DNA of 64,000 bases, taken from positions 1-64,000 of the forward strand of contig NC_089393.1 of assembly GCF_003171515.1 (NCBI RefSeq), written 5' to 3'. A program made the position numbers and the translations under genes. This document shows positions 12,272-23,800 of the stretch, piece after piece (positions within the stretch are counted from its first letter, which is position 1; every line of letters starts with the position of its first letter). This DNA is from Pyrenophora tritici-repentis (lineage: Eukaryota > Ascomycota > Dothideomycetes > Pleosporales > Pleosporaceae). The notes under the pieces are model-generated. The model searched no databases, was not told the origin of the DNA, and saw nothing but the letters and a program-made list of their open reading frames with translations.

Positions 12272-14772
12272 CTAAGCATTTTCCGAAGGTTGGGGAGAGG
12301 TGGAGGTGACGCTAGCTGCGGCGCCCTTGACCTTAGGGCGGGCTGGCTCTCCGACGGGTACGCCATTGTTAGCAATAGCCTTCTCAAGAGCGTCCTGAAC
12401 TTCGGGGTACGAGTCAAAAGAGGCGACCGGCTCCTTAGAGCAGTAACCTCCTGTAGCCTTAAAGGTGTGATTCTTCTTAAGACAGTTGAAACAACGATTT
12501 AAGTGACGGAGGACCTTGACCTGGATGTCAGAGCGGCCACGGGGGCCAGATCCCGAGCTGGATCCACCGTTCCGGGGTCCGTTAGAGGGAGTGGACTTAT
12601 TGCCGCCTGCTCCGCCGCCCCCGCCACCTTCTAAACTCTGATTTCCTCTACGGTTGCCAGTTGTAGTGGCTCGTTGTGGGTTGGACTGTTCGAGGAGACG
12701 AAGGGTTTGACAGAAGTCAAGGTAGGTGAGGCTAGACTCTAAGACTTTCATGGCGGTCATGTCGCGCCACCATACAGGCAGCCGGTTGCGCATGAACTGG
12801 ATCTTGAGGGTGTCGGGCCAACGAAGGGCCGAGGTGCCGACGTTAAAGCGGGCGATGTACTCACCCATAGACTCTGTGGGCTTCATAGTGGAATTCAAGC
12901 TCTCATACCAGGACTGAGCTTCGATGCTAGTGTTCAGCGACTTATAGACAGAGTCAAGGATAGACCAAGCCTCGTTACTGTGCGCGAACTCAGCTCCAGG
13001 TTCGAGGTACCCATGCTGGAGGCATCCGAAAGCCTTGTCCTTGGTCTTCTGGCGGATGTAGCTAAGCTTCTTGGTTTCTGAGGCGAACTCGTAGGGATAA
13101 TCAGCAAACCAATCGGTGACGTCCATCTTCCACTTAAGATAGTCGGCGGAAGTGGTGCCATTACCGGAGAATGCCTCAGGTTCAGGTTTCTTTGGGCGGG
13201 GGTGGCGACGGTGATCGTACTCTTCGTCATCGGAGTATCGATTTTTCGTAGACTGAGTGCCGCGCTGACCTTGGCGAGAGAGGGCTGGTAGAGGACTGTT
13301 GGCATCGTCGCCTTCAGAGTCCGATGAGTCTGGGGGGAAGGGCCTGTGTGGCCGCGCCTGGCTGACCTAGAAACCTTGGCTGTAGCCTGTTTTAGCTTAG
13401 CCTGGAGTTTCTTCATATTCTCTAATGTGGCTCGGTGGGCGTCGTGCTCCTGTCGGTATTTGTCCTTGTAGGCCGATTTGCGGGCGGCGAGGTTCTCTGC
13501 CTGGTTCTGGGCCTGCTGGTAGTCTTCGTGAGCGCTTCCGCGCGCGTCGCGGAGCTCCTCGGTTAGGCGTGCAACTGTAGCGACGGAAGACTGAAGTTGG
13601 TCCTGGCAGTTCTTAAGGACAGCCTGTGTGTCAGCGACGTCGCCCTTGTAACCCTCAAGGATATCTTGGGTTTCTTGATCCTTGCTGTGGAGGTTTTCGA
13701 TGACCTTGTCTCTTGCGAGAAGCTGTTCGCCTAACTGATCGCTGTGTTTGCGCTCGTTGCCGAGGTCTCTCCACATATCGCGGATTTGATCATATAGTCT
13801 GTTCAACGCCTTAGACTGGTCATTATTCGTATGTCCGATAGGCGTAGTGTGGAGAGAATCTTTGCGTTGGGGGTTGCCTTGCGCATCGTTCTCCCAGAGG
13901 TCGAAGGTGGTCACGTTATCCTCGCGAGGAATGACGTAGGACGTAGAGGGCTGTCGCTCGAATTGCGCACGCTCGTAGGCGTGTTCAACTAGGGGTTCTA
14001 AGGACGCGGCGGGTCCAGGTGAGAGCCACGCTTCAGAAAAATAATCAGTGTCGACTTCGGCCTGAGACTGGCGCGAGTAGCGGCGTTGCTCGCTCATTAA
14101 TGGGTAGCGTATGCCCAATGGGCTGCTCAAGTCGGCGCGATGGTCTATGAAGGCCACGCCCTTCTTGCGCGTAGTGATTGTGGTCGGAAGCTCGTCGTCA
14201 GAGTCGTCGGAAATGTCCAGTGGCTGCTGTACACTATCGGTGTGGCCGAGGGAGGGGTAGCGTCCTGGAATGCGTACGTCCCTGTCGAAGAGGTTGTTCT
14301 TGCCGTGTGCTCGGGGGAGGCCGCTGGCGCGACGCTCTAGGGTTTCTTTGGTCTGGGAGGTGGGCGCCGTCGCACGCGAAGGCTGTTCGGGGGCTGAGTT
14401 CTCGTGGCTCTCGTCCATACGGGAGCGGTTCATGGTTGCGGCCGTCTCTCGCATGAAACGAGGGACGCCGAGGGCAGGATTTCGGTGTTCTGTAGTGCTG
14501 GGGCGAGTATCGCGCGATGTCTCCTCAGTGAGGAGTTCCACGATCTCGGGGTGAGGGGAGTCACGAGCCCCAGAGGGTTCATGACTTGTTCGACGGGGCG
14601 CTTCTCGTGAGGCGCACCGTTGGGCCAGTGTTCGGTGACTGCAATTACGTGTAAGGGTCTCACATAGGTCAGGTATTTGAAACTGTGTTGAATTACAAAG
14701 TAATTGCAGTGCAGAGCTTGTAAGAAGCTCTGCGCGGAATATATCTAAGTGGGGGTGTGCATGGGCCACCAA
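12272..14772 (-). pseudogene. Gypsy-1 gag: coiled-coil N-terminal part, capsid region and zinc knuckle
   Basis: The N-terminal half is acidic and polar, with a long helical stretch rich in Gln/Glu/Lys about 13380-13830 that looks like a coiled coil. The capsid-type region follows (WFADYPYEFASETKKL to about 12700), then a Gly-rich linker and one knuckle (CFNCLKKNHTF...YC, about 12440-12500). The frame is lost at the G6 run 13332-13337; adding one base gives exactly 833 residues. The first Met at 14772 lies inside the 5' LTR and the frame runs open through the primer site, so Mets such as MRETAATMNRS near 14452 are alternative starts. The gag stop (TAG, 12272-12274) overlaps the pol frame. Confidence 0.8.
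14638..14648 (-). promoter_or_regulatory. Gypsy-1 candidate self-priming primer-binding site
   Basis: Six bases inside the 5' LTR the minus strand reads GTAATTGCAGT. This is the exact reverse complement of ACTGCAATTAC within the LTR (plus coordinates 14700-14710). No tRNA-like match was recognised. The arrangement resembles Tf1/sushi-type self-priming, where the 5' end of the RNA primes its own copying. Confidence 0.5.
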
Positions 14773-14857
14773 ACAGGTGGCTCGTGCGCGAACATCAAAA
14801 CAACGCTAAGGCATCTGGCAGGTGGCCTGTGCGGGGCAACGGCCCAAAACCATCACA
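14655..14857 (-). repeat. Gypsy-1 5' LTR
   Basis: It matches the left LTR (7638-7840) with a constant offset of 7017. If the self-priming model holds, the RNA would start near 14710, leaving a U3 of about 147 bp. The outer edge is followed by pyrimidine-rich relic sequence. Confidence 0.9.
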
Positions 14858-16189
14858 CTCTTCTTATTTCCTCTTCCTTAACTCTGTTCTTTTTTACTCT
14901 CCCCTACTCTTATATTTCTTCTCCCTTTTATCTTCTACTTATTAAACTTCTTCTCTCTACTCTTCTACCTATTTCTCTCTTTTCTTTTCTACTATTATCT
15001 TCTTTCTACTTTCTACCTATTACCTCTTCCTATTCTTTTCTCTACTGTCCCTTTCTTACTCTTCTTTATCTTCTTTACTCTACTTTCCTCTTTCTACCTT
15101 TTTCTCTTTTACCTTTCTTTCCTCTAATCTTTTTCTCTACTATCTTCTCCTTAATTTATTCTTTATACATACTGCACTTCTACTCCTTCTCCTTACTCTC
15201 TAATCACTACTTTTCTATTCTTACTTTCTACTTTCTAACTCTCTTTTCTCTTCTTTCTACTTTTTACATTTCTCCCTTTGTCTTTATTTTCTTCTTCTTT
15301 TCTTACCGCTTTATAATACTTTTTTTATTTTTCTCTTCTATTTCTCCCTCCTTATCACCGTTACTCTTATTCTTATTATTCCCTTTACTCTTACACTCAC
15401 TAATACTATTATTACTACCTTTACTCCTACTCGTACTCTTACTCTCTTTCTCTTTCCTCTTACTTTTACGCTTACTTCTACTCTTACCTTCTTCTTTCTC
15501 TTTTAATAATCTACTTTTCTTTCCTCTCTTTTCTCTTTATCCTTTCTTCTTCTAATATACCTCTTTCCTTATCTACTTCGTCTTAATTTCTAACTATCTT
15601 CTTTTATACTCTTCTTATTTATTTTCTCTTCTCGTTTACCTCCTTCTTTTCTTTCTATCCTCCTATACTTCTTCGATTCTCTTCTTCTTCTTTACTTCTC
15701 TCTACTTTTATATTTCTTCTTTCTTTTATCTTATACTTGTTAAACTTCTTCTCTCTACTCTACCCTCTCCTCTACCCTTTTTGTGATACCTTACAGCTTA
15801 CTCTTACTCTCTCTCTCTTCTTTCTCTACTCTCTACTCTTACAATTTACCCTCTGCGCCCCTTAATCTATCTTACCTTGATAAAACTCCTCTTCTTACTC
15901 TCTTTCTTTGCCTTTACCTCTATCTCTCTTGTATTTTCTTTCTCTACTATTATTTTGCGTCTACAACTCCGCGCCCTCTCTTATCTATCTACCTCTAAAA
16001 TATAATATTCTCTTATATTCTTTTCTACTACTCTCGCTTTTGTATTATTATTACCGCAACGGCCGGCTTCTTGAAACTTAACCTCTTTTCCTCTGCCCTA
16101 CCCTCTCCCTTCGCCCTTCCGCCTACTCTCAATCCCCTCTTTCTTGCTTTCTATTAAACTCTCTTGTATTTCCTCCTCCCTAAAATCCC

Positions 16190-16275
16190 TTACCCTCACT
16201 CTCTCCCTTACCCTCAATCTCTCCCTTACCCTCAATCTCTCCCTTACCCTCAATCTCTCCCTTACCCTCTCCCTC
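16190..16275. repeat. 18-bp minisatellite
   Basis: Tandem copies of CCTTACCCTCAATCTCTC with little divergence, about four to five units. The equivalent position in the second copy of the large repeat (18140-18215) holds a different 19-bp array. Confidence 0.8.
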
Positions 16276-17136
16276 TACTACTACACCTCCCCTCTTTTCC
16301 TCTCTCAACTTCTTTTACTCCTCTAACTTCCCTTTCCTCTCTCTTGATCTACTTTACTTTCCCTATTTCCTCTTCTTTCTACCTCTTTCTCTCCTACTTA
16401 CCTCACTCCCTACTCCTTCCTTTTTCTCTCCTTCTACTAACCCTTTCGAATTTTTACTTTTAACTCTACTCTCTAACCTTTCTCTTCCTACTCCTTACTC
16501 ATTACCTCTTCTCACCCTTTTTCTCTTTCTTCTCCGACTTTCTTTACTCACTCTACTTCTCTTTTTCTACTACCTACTACTCCTCTTTACTTCCTTTCTA
16601 TACTTCTTTCTTCTACTACTACCTACTTTACTCTCTCTTACCGCTTTCACTACTTCTACTTCTACTCTTACCCTTTTCTTTACTCTTGCTCTCTTTCTTG
16701 CTCTCTTTCTTCTTCACTTCTACTTCTCATTTTCCTTTTTCTCTCTCTTCCTTTCCTTTACTTCTGCTCTTACTCTTACTCTTTATTACTATTCTATTCT
16801 CTTATATCTATTTTCTTACTTTTCTATATTATATTAACTATCATCTCTCTCTTCTTCACTCTTTCTCTCTTCTTATATCTCTTCTCTTTTTTTCTCTTTT
16901 ACTATCTCTTCTATCCTCTTCTATTATCCCTACTCCCTTACCCTTCTTACTCTCCCTAACCCTGTAACCTTTCTTTATTTCTCTACTTCTCTTCTTCTAC
17001 TACCTACTACTTCTCTTTACTTACCTACTTTCTTTACTTTTCCTTCTGCGTTTTACTCTCTCTTACCGTTTTTATTACCTACTCCCTCTCTTCCTTTACC
17101 ACTTCTACTCCTTCTTAACTTCCTACACTCTCTACT

Positions 17137-17187
17137 ATCTACTCTTTACTCTACTCTTTACTCTACTCTTTACTCTACTCTTTACAC
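17137..17187. repeat. 12-bp minisatellite
   Basis: About four copies of CTCTACTCTTTA inside the pyrimidine-rich relic. Confidence 0.75.
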
Positions 17188-18137
17188 GCTACTATCTACC
17201 CTTATAACACATACTCCTCTTCTTTATAATACCTTACTTATCTCTTCCTAACACTCCCTTTCTCTTTATATCCTACTTACCTATGAAACCCTCTCTTCGC
17301 CCTACCTACTTGTGAAACCTCCTCTTCCCCCTTACTACTTGTTTCGCCTCCTTGTCTGTCCTATCTGCCCCGTCTGACTTGCTGTACTGCGCCCCCGGAA
17401 CTCACTCCACCGCCTGCGTTCCTATAACCTAATTAATCCTACAATAACTACTCTTACTCCACCCTTTTTGTAACACCTTACGGGTCCACCCACCACCCCT
17501 CTACTCTCTCCTCTACTCTTACTCTACCCTCTTTGTGACACCTTACGGCTTACTCTTACTCTCCCTCTTCTTTTCCTACTTCTCCCTTTCTCCTCCTAAA
17601 TACTTCTTAACCCTAAAAACGGGGTGTTACTACTTATACGCCCTATCTAACTTCTTTTAACTCCTTACTCTCTACTCTTACACCCTACCCTCTACTTCGC
17701 TCTACAACTCTGCGTCCTCTAAACCTACCTTATCTTATAAAAATTCTATTCTAACTCTCTTTCTAACCCTTTACCTCTACCTCTCTTGTATTTTCTTTCT
17801 CTACCCTCCTTTTGCGCCCTAAATCCCCGCCCCCTCTTACCTATTTACCCCTAACATATAATCCTCTCTTATATTCTCTTCTACTACTCTCGCCTTTGCA
17901 TCTTCCTTACCGCAACCGGCGGCCTTCTTTAAACTCTACCTCTTTTCCTCTTTTCCTCTGCCCTATGCTCTTGCTTTACGCTTCTGCCTACTCTGAAACC
18001 CCTCTTTCTTATTTTCTAGTAAACTCTCTTATATTTCCTCCTCTCTAAAACCCCCTATATATTATTTACTATCCACTTTATTATTCTTAACTCTTTTTAC
18101 TTACTTTCTCTAGTTATCTTCTTATACTATAATACCT

Positions 18138-18220
18138 AACCCTCTTCTACCCTCCCTGATCCTCTCTACCCTCCCTGATCCTCTCTACCCTCCCTGATCC
18201 TCTCTACCCTCCCTGACCCT
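18138..18220. repeat. 19-bp minisatellite
   Basis: About four copies of CTCTACCCTCCCTGATCCT, the last ones degenerate, just before the decayed TLH 3' end at 18241. Confidence 0.75.
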
Positions 18221-18240
18221 TCCTCTCCCTGACCCTTCCT

Positions 18241-18900
18241 CTCTCTACCCCTAACCCCTTTAACCGCGCCCTCCACTACTCTCTTACCTCCCTCTACCCT
18301 ACCTCTTCCTCTATTAACCCCCCTATTAATACTCTGTTACACTATCAATTTGCGTCTCGTACTATCCAATACTGCCCGAACAATTCCTCTCCTACCCTTA
18401 CATTTCTCCTGCCTAACTCCCTACTAAATACATAACGAATAACCCTTATACAAATCTACTCTAACACAATCTTAACTGCTTCTTTTGTATTTCTCCTCCC
18501 CGTCACTAACATCTCCCTATTTTGTCCTCGCTTTGCTTATCACCCGCCCTTCGCATATTCCCTATCTATTCCCCTACTATCCTAATTGCCTGTCTTACTA
18601 CTCTACCTGCCTAAACTCCTGTTATCACTGCCGTATTAAACTCTACTACCCGCCTTGTCGCTCCTGCTCCTACTGCTCTACCCTCCTCTCTACTATATCT
18701 CCTCTTTATTACTGCTCTTTGCTGCTGTCTATCTCCTTGTCCGCTTGTCTACACACTAAAAATCTCTCCTCCTCTTCTTTATATCTCTCTTCGCCTCCTT
18801 GCCCCTCCAAATACTTTTCTAATACTCGCCTTCTATATCTTATTACCCACTCTTTCCCCTCTACATACTACCTAACGAATTGCTCTTCTACCTTATTTTG
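18241..18900 (-). pseudogene. decayed TLH 3' end (relic C)
   Basis: Plus-strand landmarks follow the order of the intact TLH 3' end: TAACCGCGCCCTCCACTAC, then CCTATTAATACTCTGTTACA, ACAATTCCTCTCCTACCC, AAACTCCTGTTATCACTGCCG and CGCCTTGTCGCTCCTGCTCC. Compare copy B at about 35130-35560. G residues are largely lost and no frame remains. This is homology by eye only. Confidence 0.6.
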
Positions 18901-19019
18901 CCTGTAATCTAATCCTCCTTTATCTCCTTATGAATATTTTTATTCTTCTATTCATTTCTTACCTATCCCTCTCTTTATTCTGTAACCCTAACCCTTTCTT
19001 CCTTCTATACCCCTAACCC

Positions 19020-19172
19020 TGTCTTATCTACTATAAATCCTCTTCTCCCCTTTAACCCCGCCCCCCTAACGCTTTCCTACCTCCCTCTACCTAAACGCTG
19101 CCCTAATAAACCCCCCCGTGAATACTCCTTTATACTGTTAATTTGCATCTCTTACCTTCTAATACCGCCCCT
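19020..19172 (-). pseudogene. decayed TLH 3' end (relic D, first part)
   Basis: The same order of TLH landmarks begins again about 0.8 kb after relic C (TTTAACCCCGCCCCCCTAAC, CCGTGAATACTCCTTTATAC). It is cut by the LINE at 19185 and resumes at 30403 with CTACTCTACCTCCCACCAAA. Relics C and D are therefore a tandem pair. Confidence 0.6.
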
Positions 19173-19185
19173 AACAATTCCTTTC
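19173..19185. repeat. LINE target-site duplication, left
   Basis: AACAATTCCTTTC occurs here and again at 30390-30402, directly after the TAA-repeat tail. A 13-bp duplication is normal for target-primed reverse transcription and sets both LINE ends. Confidence 0.9.
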
Positions 19186-19404
19186 ACACACAACTTCGAG
19201 TTTTTTCCGAACACGTGAAACTCCATCAGAAACCAACTATATCCATCGAAAGAAATAGATTCCGACTACTCCCAAGCCGTGCAGCCGCGTGGTTGTGGAG
19301 ATACAAGGAGTCTAGTACCCCAAACGCGACGCGTCCGAACTTTCAGAAGCAAACGCACAGACCAAGCCAAGAAACAACAACAACAAGACAACAGAGAGGC
19401 TAAA

Positions 19405-20856
19405 ATGGCCCCAGATAGCGACACTATCGTAGTCCAGCTACCAGAAGACCTCCGGACCTCAAGCACACTGGACGACGAAATGGAGACCGACGAAAGGCAC
19501 CAAGACAACCCAACAACACCCATCGAGCAGACCACCCAAGAAACACCAAGGTTAATTATTCAGCCACCACTAAATAAAAGACCAGCGGCATTCTCCCCAG
19601 AGATAACTACAAGAGAGAGAAACCCATTCCAGAACAGCCAAGAAAAGAAACCAAGAGCAAAGGACTCAACCCAAGCAATCTTCTGGGCAAGGGACCTAAT
19701 TCTACAAGCATCTACTATGGCCGAATCCCATCTATCCCAAAACAAACTACTACAACTACTGGACGTCTTTAGAGACTTTACGGAACTAGGCAGGGTTACG
19801 CAGCAAATGACTGAGAAGTTTACAGCACAGCTTGCGTACCAGACTGCAACGCTTACAAGCGCCTCCCAACAAGCTACAAAGACACTAAAGAAAGCTGTTA
19901 ATGCCGCAACTGGACCACAAAACCCAAACAACCAAGAAAAACCAAACAACCAGAACACCCAGAACATCCAAAACACCCAAAACACCCAAAACACCCAACA
20001 AAACAAGACATCATACGCTAGCGTAGCCGCCCAGAACAACGGAAACACATGGACTACAGTGTCTACAAAAAAGAAGACAAACAAAAAGCCAGCAAGCTAC
20101 TACCAAGCAGTCCTTACGCTTACCCAGCCTACGTCTCACACACCACTCCAGATTAGAGACCTAATCAACGAAGAGTTCACAAAGGGCGGCATCAAAGACC
20201 CAGTAGTGAAGGAAGTAACAACAAGTAGAAAGAACAATATTATTCTAACAACCACTCCAACCTACTCAGGAGAATACCTAGTCCAACACAAGCATATATG
20301 GCATCAAAAGTTTGAGCTAAAGAATGTACAACTACTAGAATCATGGACGAAAGTAGTAGTACATAATGTGCCAACAGAATGGGAGGGAGCAGAGACACTA
20401 GAGATACTCCACACAGAAATCCCAGCATACAACAACGGACTACAAATTACTGGCAACCCATACTGGATATCAAGAGAATGGCAAAACAAGAAGAACAGCT
20501 CTATTGTAATAGCATTCAAAACAGCCGAAGACGCAGCCAGACTTGGTGGTAGAATTACAATCCTTGGACAAACTCTCTTCACCGAAAAGTTTAAGCCTAT
20601 AGCAGCATCTACCCAATGCCTAAACTGCCAACAATTTGGCCACCCAGCCACTAGATGCCGAAACCAACCAGCATGCAATTTGTGCGGAGAAGAACATGCA
20701 ACTACAACACACAAATGCTCAGTGTGTAATACAAAAGGAAAACCCTGCAACCATACACTCCCCCACTGTAGTAACTGCAAAGAGCCCCACTTTGCAAACA
20801 GCAAAGAGTGCGAACTCTACCAAGCAGTAACAAAGAGCATCCCCGCAGGATTTTAA
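19405..20856 (+). CDS. LINE ORF1, gag-like nucleic-acid-binding protein
   Basis: About 483 residues. The N-terminal half is polar with an Asn/Gln-rich run of NTQ/NIQ units near 19920-20010. A middle region reads like an RNA-binding fold (VVVHNVPTEWEGAE). The C-terminus holds zinc knuckles: CLNCQQFGHPATRC, CNLCGEEHATTTHKC and a third Cys/His set ending CSNC. These are the standard RNA-binding module of LINE ORF1. I chose the ATG at 19405 because it has A at -3 and G at +4 (AAAATGG). An in-frame Met at 19279 would add 42 basic residues. The stop overlaps the ORF2 start as TAATG. Confidence 0.88.
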   Translation: MAPDSDTIVVQLPEDLRTSSTLDDEMETDERHQDNPTTPIEQTTQETPRLIIQPPLNKRPAAFSPEITTRERNPFQNSQEKKPRAKDSTQAIFWARDLILQASTMAESHLSQNKLLQLLDVFRDFTELGRVTQQMTEKFTAQLAYQTATLTSASQQATKTLKKAVNAATGPQNPNNQEKPNNQNTQNIQNTQNTQNTQQNKTSYASVAAQNNGNTWTTVSTKKKTNKKPASYYQAVLTLTQPTSHTPLQIRDLINEEFTKGGIKDPVVKEVTTSRKNNIILTTTPTYSGEYLVQHKHIWHQKFELKNVQLLESWTKVVVHNVPTEWEGAETLEILHTEIPAYNNGLQITGNPYWISREWQNKKNSSIVIAFKTAEDAARLGGRITILGQTLFTEKFKPIAASTQCLNCQQFGHPATRCRNQPACNLCGEEHATTTHKCSVCNTKGKPCNHTLPHCSNCKEPHFANSKECELYQAVTKSIPAGF

Positions 20857-20858
20857 TG
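20854..20858 (+). promoter_or_regulatory. TAATG stop-start overlap between LINE ORF1 and ORF2
   Basis: The ORF1 stop TAA (20854-20856) shares its last base with the ATG of ORF2 (20856-20858). UAAUG overlaps are known to couple termination to reinitiation in some bicistronic LINEs such as SART1. Confidence 0.75.
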
Positions 20859-23800
20859 TTGAACAACATTAGGATCCTCCAAGTCAATCTCAACAAGAGC
20901 ATTACAGCGACTGAGTCTACACTGCAACTTGCAGTTGAACTTAAAGCTGATATAATTGCAATTCAAGAGCCATGGCTAACTACCAACGACAACTACGCAA
21001 CAGCAAGATCCATAAATCACACTGCGTTTATCCAGATCTTACCAGTAACAAACCTACCCGTCCGCCCTAGGGTTCTATTTTATATATCTAGAACACTAGA
21101 AGCAGAGACATTCACCCAAAACGACTTCAAAATAGACCCAGACGCAATGGCTATTACAATAAAAGGTTCTAATTTCCAATTTAACCTATTTAACGTATAC
21201 AACCAAACAAACGCCGAAGGGGAAAAAACACTGCCCAGAGCTATACTTAACACTAAGCTTCCGCCAAGTTCTATTTTAGTACTAGATAGCAACGAGCACC
21301 ATCCATTGTGGGACCCGCTATGCCCAACGACGAGCCAAGGAGCACAGCCATTTATTGACTGGATTGAAGAACAAGATCTAGAGCTCCTAAACACACCAGG
21401 AGTAGGCACATTCTTCAGACCACACCTATCTAGAGAAACAGTCCTAGACCTCTCACTTGTCACTCCAGACTTGGCTAGCAAAGCTACGGACTGGCAGACT
21501 ATACCTGAAACTGGATCAGATCACTACGGCCTCCTATTCTCCATCCAAACAAACGCAGACCTTGTAGAAAACCCGACAAACCAACCCAGATTTAATACTG
21601 CAAAGGCTAACTGGGACACCTTCAACAAAGAACTAGAAACGGCAATCCAAAACAGTCAAACCTTGCAAGATATGGACCAGATCAGTGATCCAAGAAAGGC
21701 AGACTTAATGGACCTCCTCCTCGGCAACAATACAGAGCTAGAGCAACAGCTAGAAGAGATTGGTAAAGCAATAACTCAAGCAATCCAAACTGCAGCAAAC
21801 AAAGCTATCCCTATCACTAGACTTGGTCCAAAACCAAAAGCTTGGTGGAACAAAGAGCTGACAAAGCTACGACAAGACACTTCCCACTATAGAAGGATTT
21901 TTAAAGAAAAGCTCGAAACTACTGCGATACACGACGCCTACCTAGAGAAAAGAGACTTCCTACGTGCACGAAACACCTACAACAAGGCAATCAAAGACGC
22001 TAAAAGGAAACACTGGAATGAATTCCTAGAGAAGGAAGACCCGCAGTCAATCTACAAAGCCATGGCATATACAAAGGATAACAAAGTCGAAAGAATTCCA
22101 CCTATACAAGGAGAAACATCATTCGACAAGAAATGCCAAGCGTTCCGCAACACGCTATTCCCACCACCGCCCATAACCGAAGCGCCCACATTCACCAACT
22201 ACCAGGAAAAGAGATGGGATTGGCCAGCACTATCCACGACTGAACTAGAACGAGCATGCTCAAGTCAAGTCAAAAGTAGCACCCCAGGACCAGATGCAAT
22301 AACACAAGACATAATCACAGCCGCGTACAAAGCTCAACCGCAAACAATGTTTAGAGCTTTCTCACTCCTATTCAACTATGGATACCACCCAAAATGCTGG
22401 AAACAAGCTACAGGAGCTGTTCTTAAAAAGGCATCAAAACCAGACTATTCAATCCCAAAAGCCTACAGAGTTATCACTCTATTAAGCTGTTTAGGAAAGA
22501 TTAACGAGAGGATCACCGCAAGTAGGCTGAGCAATCTAGCAGAAATCACAGAGCTACTACACCCAACCCAAATTGGGGTAGACTCAAGAAATCTGCAATA
22601 GATGCAGCTATGCTACTCATCGACCAAATTCAGCACCAGAAACAGAAAGGCCAAATAACATCAACTATCTTCCTAGACGTAAAGGGAGCATTTGACCACG
22701 TCTCACACAATCAATTCCTGCGAACGCTTAAGAAGCTAGGCCTTCCAATTAGTCTTATCGCTTGGACAAAATCCTTCTTCTCAAACAGATCGCTAAGACT
22801 CTCCTTCGACAATAAGACACAAGAATTCTCCGAGATAATAGCTGGGATACCTCAAGGCAGCCCAGTGTCTCCAATCTTCTTTCTTATCTACACCAGAGAC
22901 CTCTTCCCAGGACTACAAAGCTTCAACCTATCCTATATTGACGACCTATCTCTATCGACATCCTCAACATCGCTAAAGAAAAATGTCAAAATACTAGAAC
23001 AGCAAGTCCGCCTACTATCTCACCGAGGGAAAAACTTAGCGATTATGTTCGATATAGCTAAGACAGAGCTCATCCACTTTACCGCCAAGAAAGAGAGAAA
23101 AGAGAGAAGCCTACAGCTTCCAGACAACACCATTGTAGAACCGAAAGACACAATCAAATGGCTAGGTATCCACATAGACAATAGACTGTCCTTCAAGGAA
23201 CATATTGCTACACGCGTAAGCCAAGCAAGGAAAGCATTCTATAGACTAGGGAGACTAGCCAACATCGAAAGAGGACTCTCCCCAAAAGCAGTACGACAAC
23301 TATACCTAGCATGCGTCACAAGCGTTGCAGACTACGGATCACAAATATACTGGAAGAACCAAAGCTACGCCACTAGCCTCCTACAATCACTGCACAACCT
23401 GGCGTGTAGAAAGATAATTGGAGTGTTTAGAACGTCACCATCCCTACCAACAAGCATTGAATCCGGACTTACGTCACCTGCAATTAGACTCAACACCAAC
23501 AACCGAAAGTATGCGTCTAGAGCACACCAGCTATCCAGCAACCACCCAATCCAGAAAGCAATTACAAGGATCACAAATACAGACAAAGCTAGCTACAAAA
23601 AGCCAAACCAGCATAGACAACTATACACTATTGTTAAGTCAATCCCAGAGAGAGACAACAATAGCGTAGAAAAGATAATCCCATATAGGTTCAGACCATG
23701 GGAAAGTCTTAACTACAAGGTTACTGTATCAAAAAAGAGCAAAGAGGAAGAGGCAATTGCACACACGGATTATATCCTATCAAGGAGCGGAGATAACTTC

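Larger units (their letters stand above)
7638..14857 (-). mobile_element. Gypsy-1: chromodomain LTR retrotransposon (Ty3/Gypsy chromovirus)
   Basis: Two 203-bp LTRs bracket a minus-strand gag and pol in the order gag, protease, RT, RNase H, integrase, chromodomain, which defines a chromovirus. The two LTRs look nearly identical, which suggests a recent insertion. The flanks do not match: TLH block A ends in GGGTTAG on the left and pyrimidine-rich relic lies on the right, with no 5-bp target duplication. Recombination or an unusual target is therefore possible. Both ORFs carry a single one-base frame break in a G/C run. Confidence 0.93.
14858..19172. repeat. G-poor pyrimidine-rich relic region with decayed TLH-like segments
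   Basis: About 4.3 kb of C/T/A-rich plus strand with very few G and no credible gene. Internal repetition is visible: the block starting TTTTTGTGATACCTTACAGC (15778) recurs as TTTGTGACACCTTACGGC (17529), about 1.75 kb on, together with downstream landmarks such as ACCGCAACGGCCGGC (16055) and ACCGCAACCGGCGGCC (17920). A smaller duplication links about 16560 and 16980. The last kilobase aligns by eye with the TLH 3' end. I infer old, diverged TLH tails. The small plus-strand reading frames here are not supported as genes. Confidence 0.6.

Noticed and set aside
14749..16967. Plus-strand Leu/Ser/Phe-rich ORFs resembling membrane proteins
   Set aside because: Composition follows the pyrimidine-rich relic. 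There is no start context or homology, and the sequence decays like its neighbours.
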